NCBI GenBank assembly: GCA_903845365.1
Contig: CAIMXI010000222.1
Location: 1-64,000, forward strand
DNA: 64,000 bases
From: an uncultured Geobacteraceae bacterium
GTDB taxonomy: Bacteria; Desulfobacterota; Desulfuromonadia; Geobacterales; Pseudopelobacteraceae
Direction: 5' to 3'
Shown: piece by piece, positions 42,164-52,795 of the stretch
Layout: every line of letters begins with the position of its first letter
How positions within the stretch are numbered: position 1 is the first letter of the stretch
Notes under the pieces: model-generated
Told to the model about the DNA's origin: nothing
What the model saw: the letters and a program-made list of their open reading frames with translations, nothing else
The model's database searches: none
Program-made: the position numbers and the translations under genes

Positions 42164-42886
42164 CTATTTCTTGACCTTGATAAAACAGCCGTTCTCATCA
42201 CATTCCTTGCCTTCAGAAAAAACATGTACCCTGGAAGTATATTTATAACCACTGAAAATACTGGTTATCTCGCCCCCCTTTTCCTTGATGTCTATCAGCC
42301 AGACACTGTAGATATGATTGATGATAAAGCAGATTATCAGCCACATTCCCAGATGGTGATACTGGCGCATTATCTGGGTGGACATAAGCATGTAAGCCGG
42401 TTTTAGCATGGCATACATGGTGCCGCCCGGGGCATGTTCGGCATACAGCGCAAATCCGCTGACAAACATCCCGAAGAAGATCAGGAAGAGTCCGACATAC
42501 GCCGTTACCGCAAGCGGGTTATGCCCGACTGAATCCGGCGTTTTCCGATCGATGAAAAAATAATATTTCAGCATCACCAGCATCTCCTTCCTTCCCTCTC
42601 CGGTGAGGAAGGGGAAGTACTCCCGCCACCCCGAGAAGCAGTGATCGTTAAGCGACCAGAGCAGGCGAGCGATGACACTGATGATGAGGGCATAGCCGGC
42701 AACAAAGTGAATGAAGCGCACCCACCCCATCAGAAAGGATTCCGGTGAACTGCCGGCAATAACCGGATACCCGATCAGAAAACCGCTAATCGCCAGCAGA
42801 AAGACAGACAGTGCGCTGATCCAGTGACAGATACGGACCGGCAGTTGCCATACGTAATATCGTTTAAAGACTAAAGGTTCGCTCAT
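42164..42886 (-). CDS. NiFe-hydrogenase b-type cytochrome subunit
   Basis: The start is ATG 42886 (MSEPLVFKRYYVW), preceded by AAAGGGGGCGG; the longer frame begins inside the large-subunit gene. The 240-residue protein has four or more membrane helices and His residues typical of the HyaC/HupC family: RICHWISALSVF near the N-terminus, IHFVAGYALI and RQYHHLGMWLIICFIINHIYSVW later. These bind two haem b groups and pass electrons from the hydrogenase to the menaquinone pool. It is the third gene of the operon. No maturation protease follows, unlike in many hya operons. Confidence 0.9.
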   Translation of the reverse strand: MSEPLVFKRYYVWQLPVRICHWISALSVFLLAISGFLIGYPVIAGSSPESFLMGWVRFIHFVAGYALIISVIARLLWSLNDHCFSGWREYFPFLTGEGRKEMLVMLKYYFFIDRKTPDSVGHNPLAVTAYVGLFLIFFGMFVSGFALYAEHAPGGTMYAMLKPAYMLMSTQIMRQYHHLGMWLIICFIINHIYSVWLIDIKEKGGEITSIFSGYKYTSRVHVFSEGKECDENGCFIKVKK

Positions 42887-42899
42887 GACCGCCCCCTTT

Positions 42900-44597
42900 C
42901 TAGGATACCTTGACCCTGACCACTTCATTGCCGTCAACATCCATCACATGGACTGCGCAGGCCATACAGGGGTCAAATGAATGAATAGTGCGCAGTATTT
43001 CAAGCGGCTTATTGGCGTCAGCTACCGGTGTACCGACGAGAGCGGCTTCATACGCGCCGCGCTGACCTTTGGCATCACGCGGAGACGAGTTCCAGGTTGA
43101 AGGAACAACAGCCTGATAGTTGAGAATTTTTTGATCCTTGATCTTGATCCAGTGACCAAGAGCGCCACGGGGGGCTTCGTGGAAGCCGTACCCTTTCGCT
43201 TCAGCAGGCCAGGTGGAGGGATCCCAGCTCTCATTATTGTGGATGCGATAATCACCTTTGGAGATATTGCCGATTAATTCATCGAGCCACTTCGGTGTCT
43301 GCTGGGCAATAAGCAGGGCATCAATCCCGCGGGCAGCGGTACGTCCCAGCGTTGAGAAGAGTGCCGGAGCACCGACACCGAGCTTGCCGAGCACCAGATC
43401 GACGACCGCCTTGGTCTCTTTGTGACCGGACGCATAGGCCACCAGAATGCGGGCCAGAGGACCAACCTCCATCGCCTTCTCTTCATAGCGCGGCGACTTG
43501 GCAAATGAATATTTGGCATTGGTATCAAGATTTGTGTACGGAGGTTTCGGACCGGTATAGCGCACTTCGGTTTCACCTTCATACGGGTGCAGACCTTTTC
43601 CGGCGCCAGCGCTGTTTTCAAACCAGGAGTGATCGACATATTCGGCAATTTTGCCCTGATCAACCTTGATGACTTTAGAAAGATCCTTGTTGAGCAGTGC
43701 ACCGGAAGGAAACCAGAGATTGCCGTTGGCATCCGGGAATTCACCGTACGACATATAATTGCCGAGACCACCACCGATTGCCGCCCACTCCTTATAGAAG
43801 GAGGCGACTGCCAGCAGATCCGGGATGTACACCTTCTCGACAAAATCTTGCGCCTTTTTCAGCAGACGCTTGATCTCGATCAGCTTGTCAGCATTGAGAG
43901 CATTCTGAGAATCAGGATCGATCGGGATTGACATGCCGCCAACGAGGAACGATTGAGGATGCGGGTTCTTGCTCCCAAGGATTGCGTGAATCTTGATGAC
44001 GTCTTTTTGCCATTCAAGCGCCTCAAGGTAATGTGCCGTCGCCATAAGGTTTGCTTCTGGCGGCAGTTTATAGGCAGGGTGTCCCCAGTACGCGTTGGCA
44101 AAAGGTCCGAGGCGACCTGATGCGACAAAAGCCTTTACCTTGTCCTGTATCGCCTTAAAGTAGGTGGGCGAGTTATTGGGCCAATCGGAGAGTGATGCGG
44201 CAAGAGCCGCTGTCTTGGCCGGGTCGGCCTTCAGGCCGGAAGTGATATCAACCCAGTCGAGTGCATGGAGGTGATAGAAATGGATGACATGATCCTGCAC
44301 ATTCTGGATACCCATGATGATGTTGCGAATAAGCTGGGCATTGGGTGGAATCTTGATTTTAAGTGCATCTTCAACAGCCCGGACAGAAGCGATCGAATGA
44401 ACGGTGGTACAGACGCCGCAGAAACGCTGGGTCCAGAACCAGGCATCACGCGGGTCGCGCCCTTTAAGAATCTTTTCAATGCCACGAAACATAGTGGCTG
44501 AACTCCAGGCGTCTTTTATGAAGCCCCCTTCGATCTCGGCTTCAATGCGGAGATGCCCCTCAATGCGGGTAATCGGATCTACGACAATCCTTGCCAT
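42900..44597 (-). CDS. NiFe hydrogenase large subunit
   Basis: The 565-residue catalytic subunit has both NiFe site motifs: RFCGVCTTVHS (Cys60, Cys63) and DPCMACAVH (Cys544, Cys547). The C-terminal tail after His550 (VMDVDGNEVVRVKVS) is the peptide removed by a dedicated endopeptidase on Ni insertion. The family is group 1 membrane-bound uptake hydrogenase, cooperating with the small subunit encoded just upstream (3-base gap) and the cytochrome b downstream. Location is periplasmic, exported with the small subunit by Tat. Exact subgroup (Hya or Hyb) cannot be settled here. Confidence 0.95.
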   Translation of the reverse strand: MARIVVDPITRIEGHLRIEAEIEGGFIKDAWSSATMFRGIEKILKGRDPRDAWFWTQRFCGVCTTVHSIASVRAVEDALKIKIPPNAQLIRNIIMGIQNVQDHVIHFYHLHALDWVDITSGLKADPAKTAALAASLSDWPNNSPTYFKAIQDKVKAFVASGRLGPFANAYWGHPAYKLPPEANLMATAHYLEALEWQKDVIKIHAILGSKNPHPQSFLVGGMSIPIDPDSQNALNADKLIEIKRLLKKAQDFVEKVYIPDLLAVASFYKEWAAIGGGLGNYMSYGEFPDANGNLWFPSGALLNKDLSKVIKVDQGKIAEYVDHSWFENSAGAGKGLHPYEGETEVRYTGPKPPYTNLDTNAKYSFAKSPRYEEKAMEVGPLARILVAYASGHKETKAVVDLVLGKLGVGAPALFSTLGRTAARGIDALLIAQQTPKWLDELIGNISKGDYRIHNNESWDPSTWPAEAKGYGFHEAPRGALGHWIKIKDQKILNYQAVVPSTWNSSPRDAKGQRGAYEAALVGTPVADANKPLEILRTIHSFDPCMACAVHVMDVDGNEVVRVKVS

Positions 44598-44600
44598 ATA

Positions 44601-45737
44601 TTATCCCTCCTTAGTTTCTTCAGGTTTTTTGTCTCTACGCAGAGCAGTAACGACACCATGCACCGCAAACGCCGAAGCTACTCCGACCGCCATGCCCAGC
44701 CCGATTTGATCGGCGGTATGTTCAATGCCGAAGCCCGGAACGTTAGGCAGACGTTTGTACATCGGCCCCATGGAATCCCAGAATTGCGGTTCAGAACAGC
44801 CAGCACAACCGTGCCCGGAAGCGACCGGCCAACTTGTTTTTTCGTTGTACCGCTGGGTCGGGCAGTTATGAAACGTACCAGGCCCCTTGCATCCCATCTT
44901 GTAGAGACAGAAACCTTTGCGATGGGCATCATCGCCCCAATGTTCAACATACTGGCCGGCATCGAAATGAGGACGGCGCTCACAATTGTCATGGATGCGC
45001 TTTCCATATGCAAAGAGCGGACGACCTTTGCTGTCCATGGCGGGTATTTTACCGAAGACCAGATAATGTACGATTGTCGCGGTCAGGTTATCAGCGTTGC
45101 AGGGACAACCGGGCAGATTGATGACGGTGGCGCCAGGGACTGCATCTTTTACACCGACAGCGCCGGTCGGATTGGGGACAGCAGCGGCAATACCGCCATA
45201 CGCGGCACAGGTGCCGATGGCTATGGTCGCTGCGGCGCTGCCGCAAACCCGGCGAGCGATTTCAAGGTGTGTCTTCCCACTGGTGCAGCCGTACACACCA
45301 TCATCTTTCATTGAAATGGAGCCTTCAACAACACAGATATACTTCCCTTTGTACTTCGTTATGGTGGACTCAAGAGCCTCATCAGCCTGGTGACCGGCAG
45401 CGGCCATAATCGTCTCGTGATAATCCACCGAAAGAATATCAAGGATAATTTCACCGACGGTCGGGTTCGCTGCACGTAGCAGGGCTTCTGAATCACCGGT
45501 GCAGTCCTGGAAGTTCAGCCAGACCAGTGTCGGTCGCTTCACCTCGTCCAATGCCTGCGCAACGGATGGAGCAAATGATGCAGGCAGAGACATCGCCGCC
45601 GTCATCACTGTGCAGAACTTGAGGAAGTCACGCCTGGACACCCCTCGTTGCTTGAGAATTTCACCAACCGAGAATCCAGGCGTTTCTAAACCATGTTCTG
45701 CTGTTTCCGCGACTTCACTCTTCTTGTGTATACTCAT
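44601..45737 (-). CDS. NiFe hydrogenase small subunit (Tat-exported)
   Basis: I start at ATG 45737 (MSIHKKSEV) after AAAGGGGG. The long signal includes the twin-arginine motif SRRDFLKFC and ends after PSVAQA. The iron-sulfur ligands are visible: NFQDCTGDSEALL for the proximal cluster, GTCAAYGG, LPGCPCNADN, and a C-terminal series of Cys (NCER..., GFCLYKMGCKGP, NCPTQRYN, GHGCAGCSE) for the medial and distal clusters. A C-terminal membrane anchor (about 355-375) fits a membrane-bound uptake hydrogenase. It is first in the operon. Confidence 0.94.
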   Translation of the reverse strand: MSIHKKSEVAETAEHGLETPGFSVGEILKQRGVSRRDFLKFCTVMTAAMSLPASFAPSVAQALDEVKRPTLVWLNFQDCTGDSEALLRAANPTVGEIILDILSVDYHETIMAAAGHQADEALESTITKYKGKYICVVEGSISMKDDGVYGCTSGKTHLEIARRVCGSAAATIAIGTCAAYGGIAAAVPNPTGAVGVKDAVPGATVINLPGCPCNADNLTATIVHYLVFGKIPAMDSKGRPLFAYGKRIHDNCERRPHFDAGQYVEHWGDDAHRKGFCLYKMGCKGPGTFHNCPTQRYNEKTSWPVASGHGCAGCSEPQFWDSMGPMYKRLPNVPGFGIEHTADQIGLGMAVGVASAFAVHGVVTALRRDKKPEETKEG

Positions 45738-45921
45738 TCCCAACCCCCTTTCAGAAGTTTCTGCTGATGTAAATTTATATCTCTACCTTATGTTTTATGG
45801 CTGCACTTCATATAAATAAAAAAAGGTTATATAGCAACTGTTTTTTCATTATACAGACGCGTGTTACAAAATAAATTTCTTTTAGTGCGCCAGATAGAAA
45901 TAAAACGCATGTTCAAACTTT

Positions 45922-48189
45922 CTATTTCATGATTTTCTTAACTTTCTTCTTTTCCAGATTCTCTTTGACCCTTTTTTGCGCTCTCGCTATCAATAAGCGG
46001 TGGCTTCCGTCTCCATCTCCATCAGCAGGTCTGCGCTGAGTATAAGTACCGTCCGGAAGCATATCCCACGCAGAGCGCTGATCCGCAAGTTGCGTATCCA
46101 GTATATGGCGCACTTCTCTGGTCAGTTCCGCTGACTCCACTGGGCAGAGAATTTCTACACGGGCTTCCAGATTGCGCTTCATGGCATCGGCAGAAGCAAT
46201 AAAATATTGATCGGCACCACCGTTGTGAAAATAATAGATTCGTGCGTGCTCCAGAAAGCGGCCTACAATACTTATCACAGTGATCGTTTCGGAAAGCCCG
46301 GGTATCCCCGGTCGCAATCTACAGGAATCACGTACAATGAGGTCAATCTTTACACCGGCCATGGAGGCCCGATAGAGCGCCCTCACAACATCACCATCTT
46401 CAAGTGCATTAATTTTAAACTGAATGAGTCCGCCGCCAGCAGTACGATGAAGATCAATCTCACGTTCTATTTTCTCAATAAGCGCTTTTTTAAGCATGCG
46501 TGGAGCAAGGGCTAGTTTTGAATATTTCCGTTTCAGCATAAAACCGGTTGTGAGAAAATTGAATAGCTCAGTAACATCCTCCGCTATGAGCTGATCGCAG
46601 GAGAGAATCCCTACATCACTGTACAACCGGGCGGTATCAGCATGATAATTGCCGGTGCCGATATGCAGATAGCGACGCAGGCCATTGTAATCCTGACGGA
46701 CGACAAGAATAACCTTGCAGTGGGTTTTCAACCCGACTACGCCGTATGTAACGTGTACTCCGGCCTCTTCCATCCGCTCCGCGAGGCTGATATTGGTCGC
46801 CTCATCAAAACGCGCCTTCAGCTCGACAACGACGGCAACCTGCTTGCCGTTGTTAGCGGCCAGAATCAGGGCATCAATAATCCGGCTCTGCCGGGAAGTG
46901 CGGTAGAGGGTCATTTTAATCCCGCGCACCTTGGGATCTGTTGCCGCCTCACGCAGAAAGCGTTCAACAGAGGTAGAAAAAGATTCATATGGGTGCTGCA
47001 GTAGAATAGCACCGGCATCCCGAATGATATGAAATATGTTACGCTGCGTTTGCAGTTGAGGATGGTCAATCGGGTAGTGCGGCGCGTCATGCAGGCGGGG
47101 AAAATCGAGCCGGGTCAACTCAAAAAGATCCCTCATCGCAAGCAGGCCGGGTACTTCAAAGACGTCAGTCGCTTCATCGAGCTCTAATTCGGCGGCAAGG
47201 CGGCCACGATGAACCGTGTCCATACCGGCAACTATCTCCAGTCGGACAATCGGGGCAAATTTACGCTCCTTCAGCTCCGATTCGATCATCTCCATCAGAT
47301 CATCGGCCTCTTCTTCGTCCTTTTCGGTATTGGCATTTCTGGTTACACGAAAGAGTTCGCAGGAAATTATCTGCATACCGGGAAACAGCATATCCAGGTT
47401 GTTCATCATTACGTCTTCAAGCCTGACAAAATGTTCCCCCTTCCCTACCCTGATGAAGCGCGGTGTTCCGGCATTAACCGGCACCTTGATCCGTACCAGT
47501 GAGTTATGTTTGGCCTTGGGATAGTGCAACAAAACCAACAGATTGAGCGACAAGTTTGAAATAAAGGGAAATGGATGGGCCGGGTCTATCGATTGCGGCG
47601 TTAACAGCGGAAAAATGTTTGCATAATAAAATTCTCTCAACAGCTTCTTTTCTTTTGGTGTCAATTCATCATAATGCTCAATCAGGATATTTTTTTCTTC
47701 CAGCAGGGTGCATATTTTTTGAAACGCCTGCTCCTTGCGAGCCTCAATTTCGCGTACCTCGGCATGGCATTCTATCACCTGTTGACGGGCGCTGCGGCCA
47801 TCAAGTGACAGCTCTCGCATCCCGGCGCCGATCTGCTGCTTCAGGCCGCCGATACGCTTCATGAAAAATTCGTCCAGATTGGCACTGACAATAGCTATGA
47901 ATTTGAGTCGCTCAAGCAATGGCGTACGCTCATCTTCAGCTTCATGCAGTACCCGCCGGTTGAAGGAGAGCCAGGTCAGCTCGCGGTTTAAAAACCATTG
48001 GCTGTCGTGCAGATCAAATTGCGGGGCAGACGGTATCTGCTCGGATAACGGCTCAGCGGGTTTAGTGGGTTTATCTGGTTTTACCGCTTTAACTTTTTTG
48101 ATTTTGGCTGGCTTTGCTGCAGCCGTTGCGACCGATGCTTTTTTAATTTTTTTTGCGGGTTGTTTCTTTTTGATTTGGGGTACTTTCAT
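45922..48189 (-). CDS. ppk1: polyphosphate kinase 1
   Basis: This 755-residue enzyme makes long-chain polyphosphate from ATP reversibly. The core follows a 55-residue Lys/Ala/Pro-rich N-terminal tail that is not found in most Ppk1 proteins. Family motifs are NRELTWLSFNRRVLHEA, LLLQHPYESF-type (ILLQHPYESFSTSVERF), the first catalytic His region (LKTHCKVILVVR), GTGNYHADTARLYSD and KINALEDGDVV. The C-terminus again ends with a Lys-rich stretch. The tail may bind nucleic acid or polyphosphate, which is speculation. Confidence 0.94.
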   Translation of the reverse strand: MKVPQIKKKQPAKKIKKASVATAAAKPAKIKKVKAVKPDKPTKPAEPLSEQIPSAPQFDLHDSQWFLNRELTWLSFNRRVLHEAEDERTPLLERLKFIAIVSANLDEFFMKRIGGLKQQIGAGMRELSLDGRSARQQVIECHAEVREIEARKEQAFQKICTLLEEKNILIEHYDELTPKEKKLLREFYYANIFPLLTPQSIDPAHPFPFISNLSLNLLVLLHYPKAKHNSLVRIKVPVNAGTPRFIRVGKGEHFVRLEDVMMNNLDMLFPGMQIISCELFRVTRNANTEKDEEEADDLMEMIESELKERKFAPIVRLEIVAGMDTVHRGRLAAELELDEATDVFEVPGLLAMRDLFELTRLDFPRLHDAPHYPIDHPQLQTQRNIFHIIRDAGAILLQHPYESFSTSVERFLREAATDPKVRGIKMTLYRTSRQSRIIDALILAANNGKQVAVVVELKARFDEATNISLAERMEEAGVHVTYGVVGLKTHCKVILVVRQDYNGLRRYLHIGTGNYHADTARLYSDVGILSCDQLIAEDVTELFNFLTTGFMLKRKYSKLALAPRMLKKALIEKIEREIDLHRTAGGGLIQFKINALEDGDVVRALYRASMAGVKIDLIVRDSCRLRPGIPGLSETITVISIVGRFLEHARIYYFHNGGADQYFIASADAMKRNLEARVEILCPVESAELTREVRHILDTQLADQRSAWDMLPDGTYTQRRPADGDGDGSHRLLIARAQKRVKENLEKKKVKKIMK

Positions 48190-48400
48190 AGAAGCTCCAT
48201 GTGAGGGTCAGGAAGTGAGACATTACCCTCCGGTTTTAGTTGTAAATATCCAACCGCGCTGCTGGATATTTTTTTATGTTATCTGATGATTTGCTATCTG
48301 TTTCATAACAGAAAATGAGACTAAATAACACGGGATTTCAATGCATGAGATTCAAAAACAAAATTGCCTCAGTTCTCCCCTTCGTGCTACACCTTGCGAT

Positions 48401-50407
48401 ATGAAAAAACTTAATCCTCCTCAACAACGCGCCGTCAACACGGTTGACGGCCCTCTACTGATTCTGGCCGGTGCCGGTTCGGGCAAGACCCAGGTTATTA
48501 CAACCCGCATTGTTCACTTTTTGAAAAATCTGCACATCCCGGCGAAAAATATCCTGGCGGTCACCTTTACCAACAAGGCGGCCCGGGAGATGAACGAACG
48601 CGTGCACAGCATGGCCGGATCATTGGCAAAGGATATCATAATTTCAACATTCCATTCGCTTGGCGTACGTATCCTTCGGCGTGACATCCGCTCGCTCGGC
48701 TTCAAAGCGAATTTCTCGATCTACTCAACCTCCGACCAGGCCGGGGTCATTCGTCAGGCGGTGCGGGAGCGTGACATAGACCCTAAGAAGATAGATCCGG
48801 ACCGGATTCTCTGGAAAATATCCGGCCTGAAAAACCGGCTGATAGCTCCAAAAGCGTTTACTCCTGACCGGAATGATCCGTTGGAAATAGCGACCGCCGC
48901 AGTATACCCACGCTATCAGGAGCTGCTGAAGGGCTTCAATGCCATAGATTTCGACGATATTATCATGCTCTCCGTACACCTGCTGCAGACCGCACCAGCG
49001 ATACTTGAGCATTGGCAACAGCGTTTTCGCTACATCATGGTGGATGAATATCAAGACACCAACGCCTCACAATACCTGCTGATTTCTCTGTTGGCGCAGA
49101 AACATGGCAACATCTGTGTCGTCGGCGATGACGACCAGTCCATCTACGGCTGGCGCGGCGCAGAGGTGCAGAATATCCTCAATTTTGCAAAAGATCACCC
49201 CGGTTGCGTGACCATCAAGCTTGAACAGAATTTTCGCTCCACCGGGGCGATTCTGGACGCCGCCAACAGTGTCATCAAGAACAATAAGGTGCGGACGGAT
49301 AAGGCGCTCTGGACGGCAGACGGCAAAGGGCGTGAAATCGATCTGATTGTGGCGGAGAGCGAAGAGGACGAAGCATCAAAAGTCGTCGAACAGATCATGC
49401 TGGAGCAGTATCGCGAAAAACTGCGCTGGGCGGATCTGGCAATCCTGTATCGCTCCAACGCGCAAAGCAGAGCTTTTGAAGAGAAGCTGCGTCTTGAACG
49501 AATTCCATATATCGTCATTGGTGGCCAACAGTTTTATGAGCGTAAAGAGGTCAAAGACGCCATCGCCTATCTCAAGGTAATTGACAACCCAAGCGATGAG
49601 GCATCTTTGCTGCGTATCATCAACTTTCCCCGCCGGGGCATTGGCGACACGACGATGATAAAACTGAACCAGTGGTCAATGAATAATGACGTGCCGCTCT
49701 TTGAGACGCTTGGCCGAGTGGGAGAAATTGAAGAGATCTCCCCTTCATGCCGAAAAACGGTACTCGGGTTTCACACCATGATGAAAGAAATTATGACAGG
49801 CTTCACCAATTTCAACATGGGTGCGCAGGTCAACACCCTCTTCAACCGTTTGCGGATTGAGGACGAGCTTTATCGCACCCTGAATGACGCCCCCCAGGCA
49901 CGCAAACGGATCGAAAATATCGAGCAGGTAGTCAACTCGCTGGCGGCTTATGAAGCAGCGACCCCACGGGCAACCCTCTCGGCTTTTCTGGAAAGGATCT
50001 CGTTGATGGATGAGGATAAACCGGCGGAGGATGGCAAAGAACATGGGACTAATGCTGTCACTCTCATGTCGCTGCATTCCAGCAAGGGGCTGGAATTCAG
50101 CCATGTCTGGCTGGTCGGTATGGAGGAGAACCTGCTGCCGCACAAACGCTCGATTGAAGAAGACCCGACCGTAGCCGAAGAGCGCCGCCTCTGTTACGTC
50201 GGCATTACGCGCGCAAGGAAATTCCTGACTATCTCACGCTGCATGACGCGGCGCAAATATGGCGCGGTGGTGGAGCAAAAGCCGAGTCGCTTCCTTGCCG
50301 AGATACCGGGGCACCTGCTGAATGGTTCAGCAGGCGGTGCTGACAGCGAAACTGCTGTTCCGATAGATCTTGCTGAGGATTTTTTTGCACGGATGCTTGG
50401 AGAGTAG
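48401..50407 (+). CDS. UvrD/Rep-type ATP-dependent DNA helicase
   Basis: I take ATG 48401 (MKKLNPPQQRAV), where the conserved N-terminus of Rep/PcrA helicases begins; a frame start at 48341 adds 20 unconserved residues. The 668-residue protein carries the SF1A motifs: Q motif LNPPQQRAV, Walker A GAGSGKT, Ia TFTNKAAREM, II VDEYQDTN, III GDDDQSIYGWRGA, IV EQNFRSTG, V TLMSLHSSKGLEF and VI YVGITRARK. Length and sequence fit Rep or PcrA. It unwinds DNA 3' to 5' in replication restart or repair. Confidence 0.92.
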   Translation: MKKLNPPQQRAVNTVDGPLLILAGAGSGKTQVITTRIVHFLKNLHIPAKNILAVTFTNKAAREMNERVHSMAGSLAKDIIISTFHSLGVRILRRDIRSLGFKANFSIYSTSDQAGVIRQAVRERDIDPKKIDPDRILWKISGLKNRLIAPKAFTPDRNDPLEIATAAVYPRYQELLKGFNAIDFDDIIMLSVHLLQTAPAILEHWQQRFRYIMVDEYQDTNASQYLLISLLAQKHGNICVVGDDDQSIYGWRGAEVQNILNFAKDHPGCVTIKLEQNFRSTGAILDAANSVIKNNKVRTDKALWTADGKGREIDLIVAESEEDEASKVVEQIMLEQYREKLRWADLAILYRSNAQSRAFEEKLRLERIPYIVIGGQQFYERKEVKDAIAYLKVIDNPSDEASLLRIINFPRRGIGDTTMIKLNQWSMNNDVPLFETLGRVGEIEEISPSCRKTVLGFHTMMKEIMTGFTNFNMGAQVNTLFNRLRIEDELYRTLNDAPQARKRIENIEQVVNSLAAYEAATPRATLSAFLERISLMDEDKPAEDGKEHGTNAVTLMSLHSSKGLEFSHVWLVGMEENLLPHKRSIEEDPTVAEERRLCYVGITRARKFLTISRCMTRRKYGAVVEQKPSRFLAEIPGHLLNGSAGGADSETAVPIDLAEDFFARMLGE

Positions 50408-50462
50408 GAGGCTCTGCTTACCCACCAATTCCGTTAATCTTTGAACCTAAAAAAGCATTTGA

Positions 50463-50621
50463 AACACGGAGCAACTGCCAAAAGTAGGTGCCTCCAGGCA
50501 AGCAACGGAGTAAAAACAAAGAAGAATCTTCTTGAAAAAGCCTTTTTGAGACTCACCTTTATGGTGAATGCAGTTTCTCATGTAAGATATTGATTTCTCT
50601 GTTGCTCCGTTGCTCCGTGTT
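50463..50621. repeat. inverted repeat in the gap before the DUF255 gene
   Basis: AACACGGAGCAAC at 50463-50475 recurs inverted at 50609-50621 (GTTGCTCCGTGTT), about 133 bases apart; the CAACGGAG word also occurs in both arms (50502, and GTTGCTCC at 50601). The 200-base gap has no gene. A small non-autonomous element or a degraded repeat is likely. Confidence 0.55.
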
Positions 50622-50672
50622 ATTCGAACTTCCGTTTCTAGGTTGAGCGGAGTCAAAAGGAGAAACCAACAA

Positions 50673-52793
50673 ATGTCACAATCATCGCATGACACCGCTG
50701 CCTATGTCGCCAGCCTGATGGCGATTGACAAGGCCACCATCCCTGCCGACGGCGGCGAGCTTTTCAACCGCCTGATTTTCGCCCGCTCCCCCTACTTGCT
50801 GCAGCACGCGGAAAATCCTGTGGCCTGGTATGAATGGGGTCCGCCAGCATTTGATAAGGCTCACAGTGAAAACATTCCGATCCTGCTTTCAATCGGCTAT
50901 GCCACCTGCCACTGGTGCCATGTCATGGCTCATGAATCGTTCGAGGATGAAGAGGTTGCCAGGCTCCTGAACCGTTATTTTGTCTGCATCAAAGTAGATC
51001 GGGAGGAGCGCCCCGACATCGATGATTTTTATATGGCTGTCTCGCAGGCGTTGACAGGGAGTGGCGGCTGGCCGCTGAATATTTTTATGACACCGGATAA
51101 ACGCCCGTTTATGGCGATCACCTACCTCCCCAAACGTGGAGGCAACGGAATGAGCGGCCTGATGGAGCTGCTCGGCAACATTGCTGCGCTCTGGCGGCAA
51201 CGACCGGATATGATCGAAAAGAACTGCCGGGGAATCATGGAGGCTCTGGAGAGTGGACGTAAGCAACGGGTAAATGAAACTGCGCCCGACATAACGGCCA
51301 TTACAGAAAAAGCGCTGCAGACTCTGAGGAGAATCTATGACCCGAAACACGGCGGCTTCGGGAGTGCCCCTAAATTCCCGATGCCGATTTATCTTAGTTG
51401 GCTGATCTGGCAGAATCTACCCCATCCCCACCCTAACACTCTCTTTATGCCCCAGAGGGTACTTGAAGGGGAGGGAACTCTTCAAATGGCTCTCTATACT
51501 CTGCGGAAGATGCGGGAAGGCGGCATCTGGGATCAACTTGGCGGAGGAGTGCATCGCTACTCCGTCGATAAGTTCTGGCTGGCACCTCACTTTGAGAAGA
51601 TGCTGTACGATCAGGCCATGCTGTCCAGAGTGGCGACCGAAGCTTTCCTGGCAACGGGAGATCCTTTTTACCGTGCGATGACGGAAGATATTTTCACCTT
51701 TGTCATGCGAGAGCTTCAAACTGCTGAAGGAGCCTTTTGTTCGGCTCTTGATGCCGATTCAGAAGGGGTTGAAGGCAAATTCTATGTCTGGGACAAGAGC
51801 CAGGTTGATACCTGCCTCGGAGTGGATGCCGAGCTGTTCTGCCGCTACCACGCGGTGACGGACAAGGGAAATTTTGAAGGTGAAAACATACTTACAGCTC
51901 CGCTCACCCTGGACGAGTTTTGCCAAAAGCATCAGTTGAATCTTGATGAAACTCAAGAGGTCTTGCTTCGAGGCCGGGCGAGACTGCTGAAGCTGCGCGA
52001 GGAGCGTATCCGCCCGCTCAGGGATGACAAGGTCATCACCTCCTGGAACGGCCTGATGATTTCGGCACTTGCGAATGCATCGGTGATATTCAACAATCCG
52101 GAGTACGCCGCCTCTGCCGCACTTGCTGCAACATTTATCATCAACAAACTCCGCCGTGAAGACGGCAGAGTCCTGCGCAGCTACCTGAACGGGGCATCGG
52201 AAGTTCCCGGCTTTCTGGAGGATTACGCCTTTCTGGCCGGTGGAATGCTGGATCTGTTTGAAGCGACTCTTGAGCAGAAGTGGCTGAAAGAGGCACGAAC
52301 CCTTGCCGGGGACATCCTGCATCTTTTTCGAGATCCCGACTCAGGAGAATTCACCCTCATCGGTCACGATGCCGAGCAAATGCCGTCCCGCGTATCGTCC
52401 GACCACGACGGCGTCACGCCATCAGCATTTGCCCGCACAGCTCATCTGCTCTATCGCCTGGCCTGGATCGATAACAGGCCGGATCTATTTGGCTTCGCGC
52501 ATTCGGCACTGGACGGGATCCGGAGCGAAATAGAGCAGAACCCGCTTGGACATCTGGGCGCCTTGCAACTCCTGACACTTATGGCTGCTGAACCGGCAAC
52601 CGCAACATTCTCGGGTGATACCAGCAGCCCTGAATCATTTGTACTTAATGCGGAGCTGCACAGGCACGCCATCAAGAACCTGGTTATACGGAGCGAGAAA
52701 CAGCACGCTCCTCTCTCACTGACTCTCTGCGTACCAGGTACCTGTTACCCCGCCGTTACCACGGTCGATGAATTGAACCGGCTGTTGTCATAA
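50673..52793 (+). CDS. DUF255/thioredoxin-like YyaL family protein
   Basis: The start is ATG 50673 ([11 protein letters not shown]), behind AAGGAG. The 706-residue protein has the N-terminal thioredoxin-like DUF255 domain (about 35-200: [25 protein letters not shown], then [20 protein letters not shown] with a CHWC active-site-like motif) and an (alpha/alpha)6 glycosidase-like C-terminal region with [24 protein letters not shown] and [12 protein letters not shown]. The family is widespread; its reaction is not established to my knowledge. It stands alone. Confidence 0.9.
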   Translation: MSQSSHDTAAYVASLMAIDKATIPADGGELFNRLIFARSPYLLQHAENPVAWYEWGPPAFDKAHSENIPILLSIGYATCHWCHVMAHESFEDEEVARLLNRYFVCIKVDREERPDIDDFYMAVSQALTGSGGWPLNIFMTPDKRPFMAITYLPKRGGNGMSGLMELLGNIAALWRQRPDMIEKNCRGIMEALESGRKQRVNETAPDITAITEKALQTLRRIYDPKHGGFGSAPKFPMPIYLSWLIWQNLPHPHPNTLFMPQRVLEGEGTLQMALYTLRKMREGGIWDQLGGGVHRYSVDKFWLAPHFEKMLYDQAMLSRVATEAFLATGDPFYRAMTEDIFTFVMRELQTAEGAFCSALDADSEGVEGKFYVWDKSQVDTCLGVDAELFCRYHAVTDKGNFEGENILTAPLTLDEFCQKHQLNLDETQEVLLRGRARLLKLREERIRPLRDDKVITSWNGLMISALANASVIFNNPEYAASAALAATFIINKLRREDGRVLRSYLNGASEVPGFLEDYAFLAGGMLDLFEATLEQKWLKEARTLAGDILHLFRDPDSGEFTLIGHDAEQMPSRVSSDHDGVTPSAFARTAHLLYRLAWIDNRPDLFGFAHSALDGIRSEIEQNPLGHLGALQLLTLMAAEPATATFSGDTSSPESFVLNAELHRHAIKNLVIRSEKQHAPLSLTLCVPGTCYPAVTTVDELNRLLS

Positions 52794-52795
52794 TC

